This document shows positions 7,271-14,106 of a stretch of DNA of 16,863 bases, one piece after another. The stretch spans positions 1-16,863 of the forward strand of contig JANOCR010000048.1 in NCBI GenBank assembly GCA_031412355.1, given 5' to 3'. A model generated the notes under the pieces. It searched no databases, was not told the DNA's origin, and was given only the letters and a program-made list of their open reading frames with translations. The position numbers and the translations under genes are program-made. Source of the DNA: JAENVT01 sp031412355. Lineage in GTDB: Bacteria > Actinomycetota > Acidimicrobiia > Acidimicrobiales > Ilumatobacteraceae. Each line of letters opens with the position of its first letter. Position 1 is the stretch's first letter.

Positions 7271-8287
7271 CTAGACATTCGCTGCCGGCGCTGGACCCTG
7301 CCCTCTGAAGAAGGCCAGCACCGCGTCGGAACCGTCGCCGAGCAACAAGACCGCATTGCCACCGATCGTGTCGCCGAACACCGGCAGCGAGTACGTGGCG
7401 ATCCCCGCGTCGACAGCCGAGCGCAAGGATGCAGCGGCAGCGATTGGGTCGAGCTCGTCGTCAACGCGCAGCGATGAACCGATCGCCGTGACCAACCGAC
7501 CGGCAGCGAACGGATCGACCTTGATTCGCTCCAAGGCGGCCTGCAAGGCCAGGTTGACGAACTGCTGTTGCCGCTTAGTTCGGCCGAGATCGGACGCCGG
7601 GTCCTCGTGCCATACTTCGTCGCGATACTCCTCGTAGTGCCGGCTCCGGGCGTACGCCAGGGCCTGCAACCCGTCGAGGATGTGGCATCCCGGCTCGGTG
7701 ATGTTGAGACCGGTACTGACATCGCGCGTGGCGAACTCGACGCATATCTCGACACCGCCGAGGGCGTCGACCAATGACTTGAATCCGGAGAAGTCGATCT
7801 CGACGTAGTGGTGTATCGGCAGCTGCAGGTCGCCCTGCTGCAACGTCTGCACGAGAATGTCGGGCCCATCGTTGAACGCCGAGTTGATCCGGCGCTTGTT
7901 CTCATGACCGGGCACCTGCACCCACAGGTCGCGGGGAATCGACAGCAAGGCGGCGTCGCCGGTTGCCCTGTCGCGCCGAAGGATCATGATCGTGTCGCTG
8001 CGGTTACCCGAGACGTCGGCCTCGGTGCCGATGCCGCTGGCGTCGGCCGATGCCGGGTCCGCCCCTGCGCGGCTGTCGGACCCGACGAGCAGAAAGTTCT
8101 CGACGCCCGCGCTACCGGGGTTGAGGGCGCCGGCCACGCCTGGAATGCGGCCGACGGAGTCGATGGTCTCGCGGGCGGCGATCAGCATGCCGGTCGCGCC
8201 CAGAACACCTACCACGGCGGTCATGGCCAGCATGCCCGGGAGTCGTCGCCGACGACGCAAGCGCGGGGCAACGTCGGGGGCGAACAC
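7271..8287 (-). CDS. LytR-CpsA-Psr (LCP) family cell-wall polymer ligase
   Basis: LCP enzymes move undecaprenyl-linked glycopolymers (teichoic acid, arabinogalactan, capsule) onto peptidoglycan outside the membrane. This 338-residue protein has an arginine-rich cytoplasmic N-terminus, one membrane segment at about 18-38, then the LCP domain: LLVGSDSR (D71, R73), SDTIMILR (D98), SIPRDLWV (R119, D120), INSAF, LDGLQALAYARSRH (R214, R216) and DLGRTKRQQ (R236, R239). C182 and C201 may form a disulfide. The frame stays open to 8392, but that extension overlaps birA and reads through a short repeat. GTG 8287 clears both, gives a normal N-terminus and lies 6 bases after TACCCT. Its position ahead of rmlACBD suggests it attaches a rhamnose-containing polymer. 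Confidence 0.9.
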   Translation of the reverse strand: MFAPDVAPRLRRRRRLPGMLAMTAVVGVLGATGMLIAARETIDSVGRIPGVAGALNPGSAGVENFLLVGSDSRAGADPASADASGIGTEADVSGNRSDTIMILRRDRATGDAALLSIPRDLWVQVPGHENKRRINSAFNDGPDILVQTLQQGDLQLPIHHYVEIDFSGFKSLVDALGGVEICVEFATRDVSTGLNITEPGCHILDGLQALAYARSRHYEEYRDEVWHEDPASDLGRTKRQQQFVNLALQAALERIKVDPFAAGRLVTAIGSSLRVDDELDPIAAAASLRSAVDAGIATYSLPVFGDTIGGNAVLLLGDGSDAVLAFFRGQGPAPAANV

Positions 8288-8293
8288 ACCCCG

Positions 8294-8299
8294 AGGGTA
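8294..8299 (-). promoter_or_regulatory. Candidate -10 box for the LCP gene
   Basis: TACCCT on the minus strand lies 6 bases before GTG 8287 in the 53-base gap after birA. With no Shine-Dalgarno in normal position, it suggests a leaderless or near-leaderless transcript that would also lead into rmlACBD. Confidence 0.35.
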
Positions 8300-8327
8300 G
8301 TTGCGGGCCCTGCCGCGCGTCGGGCAC

Positions 8328-8346
8328 CCCTTCGACACGCTCAGCG
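8328..8346. repeat. Copy of a short CTTCGACACGCTCAG-type dispersed repeat
   Basis: CCCTTCGACACGCTCAGCG spans the end of birA (its TGA lies inside, on the opposite strand). I recognise CCTTCGACAAGCTCAG-like sequences as frequent dispersed elements in GC-rich actinobacterial and chloroflexal genomes, where translation gives spurious LSVSKG peptides. The open frame upstream of the LCP start contains exactly ALSVSKGCP. Only one copy is in this window, so repetition is not shown here. Confidence 0.5.
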
Positions 8347-9024
8347 CAGGTGCACAACGTCGCCGGTGTCGAAGCGGTGGGTGATGCCGCACTCGTCCAG
8401 CACGACCAGGCGCCCGTCCGGCAATACGTCGAGCGCCCGGCCGACGACAGCAGGTCCGTGCAGTTCGACACGAACGGATTGGCCGATCGTGTCGAGGGCC
8501 GCCCGGTACATGCCGGTGATGTCGTCAGGAAGGCGGTCGTGAGCATCGAGCATTGCGTCGAGCACTTCGGCCGGGTCGTACCCGTCGCCGAGCCTGGCGG
8601 CACCATCGGGCGCCCAGCCGACGTTCAGCCCGATGCCGACCACGACGAACTCCGGGCCGCTGCCGCCTGACTGGGCGAGCACACCGGCGAGCTTGCGCCC
8701 TTCGAGCAGCAGATCGTTCGGCCACTTCAGGGTCGGCGACACCGCAGCGATATCACGGCACGCCTGGGCAGCTGCCAGGGCAACTCGTTGGGTGAGCTGG
8801 TGAGGGTGTTGCGGCACGTCGCGAAAGAGCAGCGACGCAAGCAGGTTGCACCCCGCCGGCGCGACCCACCGGCGGTCCAGACGACCCCTGCCGTCGGTTT
8901 GATGCCGGGCCATCAACACGCTGCGATCCGCCGCGCCGGCGACCGCCGCGGCCAACAGATCGGTGTTGGTGCTACCTGTTTCGTCGACGATCCTGATCTG
9001 CCAGGTGGCGCTCGGGGTGGTCAT
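8341..9024 (-). CDS. birA: Biotin-[acetyl-CoA carboxylase] ligase, regulator-domain-free type
   Basis: Activates biotin to biotinyl-AMP and transfers it to the carrier lysine of biotin-dependent carboxylases. The 227-residue protein has the class I ligase landmarks: ETGSTN (15-20), GRGRLDRRW (45-53, biotinyl-AMP binding), LKWPNDLL (99-106), K111 in GRKLAGVL, and GIGLNV (130-135), followed by the small C-terminal domain. It lacks the N-terminal helix-turn-helix of E. coli BirA, so it should not repress biotin genes itself. ATG 9024 is chosen because the longer open frame to 9123 would overlap the start of the divergent carboxylase. The start is only 19 bases from that gene, which encodes a BirA substrate. 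Confidence 0.94.
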   Translation of the reverse strand: MTTPSATWQIRIVDETGSTNTDLLAAAVAGAADRSVLMARHQTDGRGRLDRRWVAPAGCNLLASLLFRDVPQHPHQLTQRVALAAAQACRDIAAVSPTLKWPNDLLLEGRKLAGVLAQSGGSGPEFVVVGIGLNVGWAPDGAARLGDGYDPAEVLDAMLDAHDRLPDDITGMYRAALDTIGQSVRVELHGPAVVGRALDVLPDGRLVVLDECGITHRFDTGDVVHLR

Positions 9025-9028
9025 CGCA

Positions 9029-9038
9029 CCAAGATTGG
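9029..9038. promoter_or_regulatory. Shared divergent promoter core between birA and the carboxylase gene
   Basis: The 19-base gap between the birA ATG (9024) and the carboxylase GTG (9044) contains CCAAGATTGG, an inverted repeat CCAA-GA-TTGG. Reading right, CAAGAT lies 8 bases before the GTG; reading left, CAATCT lies 7 bases before the ATG. Both are weak matches to a -10 at leaderless spacing, and they overlap. CACCAAGAT is also repeated directly at 9027-9035 and 9049-9057, a 22-base period (about two helical turns). A shared, mutually exclusive promoter or operator is inferred. Confidence 0.35.
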
Positions 9039-9043
9039 CACTC

Positions 9044-10813
9044 GTGCTCACCAAGATCCTGATTGCCAACCGCGGAGAGATCGCCGTGCGCGTCATTCGC
9101 GCGGCTCGAGACCTCGGCATCAAGACCGTCGCGGTGTACAGCGAACTGGATCGAAACGCCCTCCACGTGCGCCTCGCCGACGAGGCGTATGCCCTCGGCG
9201 GGCAGACCGCTGCGGAGAGCTACCTCAACACCGCGGCCATCCTCAAGGCAATCGACGACAGCGGCGCCGACGGCGTGCACCCCGGTTACGGGTTCTTCAG
9301 CGAGAACGCCGACTTCGCCCGAGCCATCACGGCCAAGGGTGTGGCATTCATCGGTCCACCGCCCGAGGCAATCGACGAGATGGGCGACAAGGTCAGTTCG
9401 CGAAGAGCCGCGCAGCGCGGTGGCGCACCGATCGTGCCGGGTACCACCGAGTTCGCCACATCGGCCGACGAGATCGTTGCGTTCGGCGCCGAGCACGGCT
9501 ATCCGCTGGTCATCAAAGCCGCGTTCGGCGGCGGTGGTCGCGGCATGAAGGTGGTGCTCGACGCGGCCGACGTGAAGGAGGCAATGGACAGTGCGAAGCG
9601 CGAGTCCAAGGCGTTCTTCGGACGCGACGAGATCTACATCGAGCGCTACCTCACCTGGCCGCGTCACGTCGAGGTGCAGATCGTCGGCGATCAGCACGGT
9701 GATGTCGTGTGGGTCAGCACTCGCGACTGCTCGGCGCAGCGCCGCCATCAAAAGCTCATCGAAGAGGCGCCTGCGCACGACCTGGCTCCCGGCATCGAAG
9801 CGGCGATGGGTGAGGCTGCCATCAAGGCTGCCAAGGCCGTCGGTTACTACAACGCGGGCACGGTCGAGTTCATCTATCAGGACAGCGAGTTCTTCTTCCT
9901 GGAGATGAACACCCGCCTGCAGGTCGAGCACCCCGTCACCGAGGCGATCACCGGGATCGATCTCGTCGAGTGGCAGATCCGCGTTGCCAGCGGGGAACCA
10001 CTGCCGATGACACAGGAGCAGGTCTCGGCCTGCGTGCGTGGTCACGGCATCGAGATTCGCATCAATGCCGAAGATCCGACCGACGGCAAGTTCCTGCCGT
10101 CGCCCGGCACATTGACCCGGCTGGCCGCCCCCAACGGCTTCGGTCTGCGCTTCGACGCCGGCTACCAGGCCGGCGACACCATCAGTCAGTACTACGACAA
10201 CCTCATCGGCAAGCTGATCGTGTGGGGCAAGGACCGCCCCACTGCCATCGCTCGCACGATTCGGGCGCTGGAGGAGATGGTGGTCGCGGGGGTCGCCACC
10301 ACCATTCCCGCCGACCTCGCCATCTTGCGGCATCCCGACTTCCAGGCGATGGAGCACTCGACGAAGTGGGTCGAGGAGCGACTCGACCTGTCCGACATCG
10401 ACCCGCCGGCGGCGCCGGCCGCGACCGACGACGACCCGACCGACCTGGTCGAACGCACCACGACCGTTGAGGTCAACGGCAAGAGGTTCGAGGTGAAGAT
10501 GTGGGTGCCGGATTCGCCGATGGTGGTAGCCAACGGTCCGGCGAAGGCCGCCAAGAAGACGACCCGATCATCGAGCGGCAGTGGTGCTGCGGCCGTCGGA
10601 TCCGGCAGCGTCGAGGTACCGATGCAAGGCACGATCGTGAAGGTGCTCGTCGAGGTCGGCCAAGTCGTCGAGGTCGGCCAGGCGGTCGTCGTGCTGGAAG
10701 CCATGAAGATGGAGAATCAGATTGCCGCCGACAAGGCCGGAACGGTGAATGAGATCAGGGTGAACGCCGGTGACACCGTGGGTGCAGGTGACGTGGTGGT
10801 CGTGATCGCCTAG
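9044..10813 (+). CDS. Acetyl/propionyl-CoA carboxylase alpha subunit (biotin carboxylase plus biotin carrier)
   Basis: A 589-residue fusion typical of actinobacterial acyl-CoA carboxylases (AccA3/AccA2/PccA type). The biotin carboxylase part runs from MLTKILIANRGEIAVRVIRA through the ATP-grasp glycine loop FGGGGRGMK (about 167-175), DCSAQRRHQK, and FLEMNTRLQVEHPVTE (bicarbonate/biotin site) to about residue 450. An Ala/Ser-rich linker follows, then a carrier domain with EAMKM, whose K555 is the biotinylated lysine. GTG 9044 gives the conserved N-terminus; the open frame to 8963 would run into birA. No beta subunit is in the window, so acetyl- versus propionyl-CoA specificity is open. The gene converges on the RDD gene with nine bases between stops. 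Confidence 0.94.
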   Translation: MLTKILIANRGEIAVRVIRAARDLGIKTVAVYSELDRNALHVRLADEAYALGGQTAAESYLNTAAILKAIDDSGADGVHPGYGFFSENADFARAITAKGVAFIGPPPEAIDEMGDKVSSRRAAQRGGAPIVPGTTEFATSADEIVAFGAEHGYPLVIKAAFGGGGRGMKVVLDAADVKEAMDSAKRESKAFFGRDEIYIERYLTWPRHVEVQIVGDQHGDVVWVSTRDCSAQRRHQKLIEEAPAHDLAPGIEAAMGEAAIKAAKAVGYYNAGTVEFIYQDSEFFFLEMNTRLQVEHPVTEAITGIDLVEWQIRVASGEPLPMTQEQVSACVRGHGIEIRINAEDPTDGKFLPSPGTLTRLAAPNGFGLRFDAGYQAGDTISQYYDNLIGKLIVWGKDRPTAIARTIRALEEMVVAGVATTIPADLAILRHPDFQAMEHSTKWVEERLDLSDIDPPAAPAATDDDPTDLVERTTTVEVNGKRFEVKMWVPDSPMVVANGPAKAAKKTTRSSSGSGAAAVGSGSVEVPMQGTIVKVLVEVGQVVEVGQAVVVLEAMKMENQIAADKAGTVNEIRVNAGDTVGAGDVVVVIA

Positions 10814-10822
10814 CTCGGTTGC

Positions 10823-11311
10823 TCAATCGGCGGTGGCGTTGCGCACGACCAGGGTCCCAGCGGCCTTGTCGTGAAGGCCTTGACGCAAGGGGTTCCACAG
10901 GGCGATGGAGTAGACCAGCACACCCAGAAAGACGCCGATGCGCGGTATCGCCCCGAGCGACAGCGGCAACAGGGCGCGCATGACCGATTCGGACCAGCCC
11001 GGGCGTTCGCCATCGACGAGCCGCACAACGCGGGTGCCGAAGGCGATCTTTCCGACGGTGCGACCGAGCCGGGCGATCATCACGGTCTCGTACACGAACG
11101 CCACGGCGGTCACGCAGATGTTGAACACCATCAGCGACTTCGACGTCACCGTGTCGCTGGGCGTGAACCCCAGCGCCAAGACGACCACGACCACGGGAGA
11201 CGCCACCAGGATCTGATCGAGGACGAGGCCGGCGATTCGGCGGAGGATCGGGGCCAGGGTCAGGCCTGCAGGCACGGTAGGCCGGGCGACCTCGTCGCCG
11301 GCGGGGAACAT
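10823..11311 (-). CDS. RDD-family membrane protein
   Basis: A 162-residue integral membrane protein with the RDD signature: Arg pair in LRRIAGLVLDQ (R24, R25), Asp D32 in the first hydrophobic stretch, and D148 in QGLHDKAAGTLVV. Hydrophobic segments are at about 26-48, 60-80 and 115-138. GRTVGKIAFGTRVV (83-96) is the typical cytoplasmic loop. RDD proteins are mostly uncharacterised; some have been linked to ion transport. ATG 11311 shares one base with the stop of the flavoprotein gene (TAATG), so the two are translationally coupled, but no shared biochemistry is evident. Confidence 0.88.
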   Translation of the reverse strand: MFPAGDEVARPTVPAGLTLAPILRRIAGLVLDQILVASPVVVVVLALGFTPSDTVTSKSLMVFNICVTAVAFVYETVMIARLGRTVGKIAFGTRVVRLVDGERPGWSESVMRALLPLSLGAIPRIGVFLGVLVYSIALWNPLRQGLHDKAAGTLVVRNATAD

Positions 11312-12672
11312 TACTCGGCGGCTTCTGCGAGTGCCTCGGCCAGGGCTGGGTGCACGAGCAGGCTCTCGACGATGTCGGTGACCTTCAGGTTGGCGGTGAC
11401 TGCGAGAGCGATGACACTGATCAATTCGGCTGCGTGGCGCCCGACGATCGACCCACCCAGCACCACCCCGGTGGCCGGGTCACTGATGATCTTGACGAAG
11501 CCGCGGAAGTCGTTGTTGATCAAGGCCTTCGGGGTCGCGCTGAACGGCACCTTGGTGACACGGATCTTGCGCCCGACGGCGAACGCGTCGGCTTCGGCAA
11601 GGCCGACATCGGCGATCTCTGGCTCGGTGAAGATGGCACTGGCGGCCTTGTCGTAGTCGAGATGACGATGGGCCACCTTCTGCAGGCCCATCACATGCTC
11701 GGCGACCTTGCGTCCCTGCATCGCGGCAACGCTGCTGAGCGGAAGCTTGCCGCTGACGTCGCCGGCCGCGTAGATGTGCGACACGTTGCTCTGGCAATGG
11801 CGGTTGATGGTGACGAAGCCACCGCCGTCGAGCTCGACACCGGCCGAGGCGAGGCCGAGACCGTCGCTGTTGGGGATCGAGCCGATCGCCAGGACCGCGT
11901 GCGAGCTCCGCACCACCCTGCCGTCGTCGCAGCGAACCACGACGGAGTCGCCGTCACGCTCGATCGCCGTGGCCCGGGCCCCTTTCAGCAGGTGCACACC
12001 GCGTTGCAAGAAGTCGGCTTCGAGGACTGCTGCTACCTCGGGGTCCTTCTGCGGAAGCACCTGCTGGCGACTGACGACGAGCGTGACCTTGGCGCCGAAA
12101 CTGCTGAACATGTGGACGAACTCGACGCCGGTGACCCCGGAGCCGATCACGGTGATGCTCTCGGGGAAGATCGACGGCGGATAGCAGTCGCGTGTCGTCA
12201 GAATTCGTTCGCCATCAGTGATGCACCAGTCCGGGATTCGGGGACGCGACCCGGTCGCTATCAGCACGGCATCGGCGGAGATCGTGCGGGTGCCTTCGGC
12301 GGTCTTGACCTCGACGTCGTGATCGCTGAGGAGCCGGGCAGTGCCATGCAGGAGTTGCACTCCCTGGCTTTCCAGCAATCGAGTTGTGCCCTGCTGCAGG
12401 CGGGCCTTGATCCCCTCGATGCGGCCGGTCAGGGCCTCGATGTCGACTTCGGCGTCTTGCTGTTCGAGACCCATCCCGTGGATCCTGCGCGAGAAGCTCA
12501 TCGCGCCACCGGTGGCGATCATCGTCTTCGAAGGGATGCAGTCCCACAGGTGCGCGGCGCCGCCGATCACGTCGCGTTCGATCATCGTGACCTGCGCCCC
12601 GAGCCGGGCGGCATAGGTCGCTGCGGTGTTACCCGCCGGACCGCCGCCAATGATCACGAATCGAGTTGCCAC
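11311..12672 (-). CDS. LpdA-like NAD(P)H flavoprotein (quinone reductase type, disulfide partner missing)
   Basis: A 453-residue member of the pyridine nucleotide-disulfide oxidoreductase family. FAD-binding GGGPAG is at 9-14, the second Rossmann motif GSGVTGVEF is mid-protein, and the FAD-binding IYAAGDVSG precedes the dimerisation domain. The redox-active CxxxxC of dihydrolipoamide dehydrogenase is broken: IGGAAHLWDCIPSK keeps C45, but A40 replaces the partner. Mycobacterium tuberculosis LpdA (Rv3303c), which acts on quinones rather than lipoamide, has the same GGAAxLxDCxPSK pattern, so a quinone reductase or similar two-electron role is likely. Unlike LpdA as I remember it, HPALAE (H441, E446) still keeps the catalytic His-Glu pair. 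GTG 12672 lies 9 bases after TAACCT and 22 bases after the carboxypeptidase stop. Confidence 0.88.
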   Translation of the reverse strand: MATRFVIIGGGPAGNTAATYAARLGAQVTMIERDVIGGAAHLWDCIPSKTMIATGGAMSFSRRIHGMGLEQQDAEVDIEALTGRIEGIKARLQQGTTRLLESQGVQLLHGTARLLSDHDVEVKTAEGTRTISADAVLIATGSRPRIPDWCITDGERILTTRDCYPPSIFPESITVIGSGVTGVEFVHMFSSFGAKVTLVVSRQQVLPQKDPEVAAVLEADFLQRGVHLLKGARATAIERDGDSVVVRCDDGRVVRSSHAVLAIGSIPNSDGLGLASAGVELDGGGFVTINRHCQSNVSHIYAAGDVSGKLPLSSVAAMQGRKVAEHVMGLQKVAHRHLDYDKAASAIFTEPEIADVGLAEADAFAVGRKIRVTKVPFSATPKALINNDFRGFVKIISDPATGVVLGGSIVGRHAAELISVIALAVTANLKVTDIVESLLVHPALAEALAEAAE

Positions 12673-12681
12673 CGGGACGAA

Positions 12682-12687
12682 AGGTTA
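12682..12687 (-). promoter_or_regulatory. Candidate -10 box for the LpdA-like gene
   Basis: TAACCT on the minus strand lies 9 bases before GTG 12672, with no Shine-Dalgarno between. The arrangement matches a near-leaderless start and would give the flavoprotein and RDD genes a promoter separate from the carboxypeptidase. Confidence 0.35.
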
Positions 12688-12694
12688 GCGGCGC

Positions 12695-14032
12695 TCACTC
12701 CCCCGCAAGCGCCCAGCCGTCGGCCGCGAACATGGCATCTCGGTTGTCGCGACTGAGCGCAAAGGACTCGAGTCCTCCGCCGACCACGTTCGGGCAGTAC
12801 CTCGACGGGTAGAGGTAGGTGTTGCGCGGCTCGCCGACCCACTCGAAGTGCATGCCGTCGGGGTTCAAGAAGTTGCCGCCCCAGGCAAAGTTGTGTGCCC
12901 GGAAGATGCGCACCACGCGGCAGTCCATCTGCGGCACACAGCCCTGACAGTTGGTGACCGTGTTGGTGTCGAATGCCTGCGCCCACGTGTGACGCGACAG
13001 CGAGCCCAACTGCGTCCCGACGATGCGGCTGAACCTGGGCCCGAAGCAGCCGCCGTACGTGTTGGCGTTGGCGACGTCGATGGCGCCAGAGAGGCCGGCG
13101 TTCACCACGTCTTGCAGCGCGGCGGCGAGGTCGGCCTTCATCGAGTTGTTGCACGCCGCGCGGATTCCTGTCGGGTACAGCTCGCGAGGTGGGATGTAGG
13201 CAGCCTGCCAGGTGTCGTCGATCAGGACCCCGCCGCTAGCTGTAACGCTGTACGCGAACTGGCCAAGGAGCTTCTTGGTTCGTGCCAGACCGATGGTGCC
13301 GTCGGGATCGAACGCGTCCCACGACCGCCTGACACGGATCTTCGGGTCGACTCCGATGCCCCTGGCCGCCAGGGCGGTGTTGAGGGTGTTGCGATCGAAC
13401 TGGCCGTAGATCAGCACACTGGTCGGCAAGACACCGCCGAGGGTGTCGGCCTGGGCGGTCGACATCACGATCTCCGTGCCGCCCACCTCTGCATCGGGGG
13501 CGACGCGGCCGACCAGGAACTGCACGATCGATCCGTCGGCCGAGACGAGGTGGACCACATCGCCCGCCTGGGTTCCGCTGAGGCTCGCCGATGTCTCACC
13601 CATCACGACCTGGCCGAGGCTGATGTGCTTCGACACCTCGCGGCCCATCACCGCGCCGATCGAATCGAGTGGCAGAGCGGTGATCGCCGTGGGGAAGTAC
13701 CACGATCCCAGTGGCGCTGGAGCCTGGCGCACAGTCACGCCGCCGCGGGTCACCTGCACGAGCCCGATCCCGAAACCGCGACCGACCACGCCCCAGGCGC
13801 CGGCTTCGACGGCGGCGCTGATCGCGGCATTGGCGACGGCCGGTTGCAGCGGGCCGAAGTTGTAGATCGAGACCAGGTCGCCAAGCACCGTGACGTTGCG
13901 AGCGGGTAGACCGCCGATGGCCGAGTCGCTGATCACCGCCGCCGGGCTTGCGGCCGATCCTGGAATCGCCGCCCATGCCGCCGAGGCGACGACCAGCAGT
14001 GCGGCGGTTCGTTTCAGTCGAGTTCGGAGCAT
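12695..14032 (-). CDS. Secreted M15-type D-Ala-D-Ala carboxypeptidase with unusual N-terminal domain
   Basis: A 445-residue exported protein. Residues 1-29 form a signal peptide (positive MLRTRLKR, hydrophobic core, small residues before about 29). The C-terminal part from about 285 resembles VanY/M15C peptidases that trim peptidoglycan stem peptides: SRHTWAQAFDTN supplies zinc ligands H348 and D355, FAWGGNF matches the WGG motif, and PDGMHFEW supplies H395. The preceding GLSGAID and YGGCFGPR are also typical. Residues about 40-230 are not recognised with confidence; the stretch around 125-210 has a MacB/FtsX extracytoplasmic-domain flavour. Six cysteines (294, 329, 362, 365, 371, 413) suggest disulfides. 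The frame is open to 14278, but ATG 14032 gives the signal peptide and lies 10 bases after TAGCTT. Confidence 0.82.
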   Translation of the reverse strand: MLRTRLKRTAALLVVASAAWAAIPGSAASPAAVISDSAIGGLPARNVTVLGDLVSIYNFGPLQPAVANAAISAAVEAGAWGVVGRGFGIGLVQVTRGGVTVRQAPAPLGSWYFPTAITALPLDSIGAVMGREVSKHISLGQVVMGETSASLSGTQAGDVVHLVSADGSIVQFLVGRVAPDAEVGGTEIVMSTAQADTLGGVLPTSVLIYGQFDRNTLNTALAARGIGVDPKIRVRRSWDAFDPDGTIGLARTKKLLGQFAYSVTASGGVLIDDTWQAAYIPPRELYPTGIRAACNNSMKADLAAALQDVVNAGLSGAIDVANANTYGGCFGPRFSRIVGTQLGSLSRHTWAQAFDTNTVTNCQGCVPQMDCRVVRIFRAHNFAWGGNFLNPDGMHFEWVGEPRNTYLYPSRYCPNVVGGGLESFALSRDNRDAMFAADGWALAGE

Positions 14033-14042
14033 GTGGGCAACC

Positions 14043-14048
14043 AAGCTA
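14043..14048 (-). promoter_or_regulatory. Candidate -10 box for the carboxypeptidase gene
   Basis: TAGCTT on the minus strand lies 10 bases before ATG 14032 in the 74-base divergent region shared with lysS. No Shine-Dalgarno is seen, so a short-leader or leaderless transcript is likely. Confidence 0.35.
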
Positions 14049-14091
14049 CCAGCGAGTTCGAAACGGCTCGCGGTCACCAGCCCGGACGGGG

Positions 14092-14097
14092 TACCGT
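14092..14097 (+). promoter_or_regulatory. Candidate -10 box for lysS-dapD
   Basis: TACCGT fits TANNNT and lies 9 bases before GTG 14107, again with no ribosome binding site between, so lysS would be translated from a leaderless or nearly leaderless message. A -35 is not evident. The divergent carboxypeptidase box is 43 bases away. Confidence 0.4.
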
Positions 14098-14106
14098 CAT
14101 GCCCTT

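Noticed and set aside
8972..10357. 461-codon open frame on the minus strand opposite the carboxylase gene
   Set aside because: Its product is rich in His/Asp/Gly/Val with no recognisable domain, as expected for an antisense frame of a GC-rich gene; the plus strand encodes an unmistakable biotin carboxylase.
10814..10822. Terminator between the convergent carboxylase and RDD genes
   Set aside because: Only nine bases separate the stops and I see no stem-loop spanning them; termination must lie within the opposing genes or be factor-dependent.
11350..12756. 468-codon open frame on the plus strand opposite the LpdA-like gene
   Set aside because: Antisense shadow; the minus strand carries clear FAD and NAD motifs across the same span.
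14033..14106. T-box or lysine riboswitch ahead of lysS
   Set aside because: The whole divergent gap is 74 bases and has no T-box core sequence or L-box-like structure; it is too short for either.
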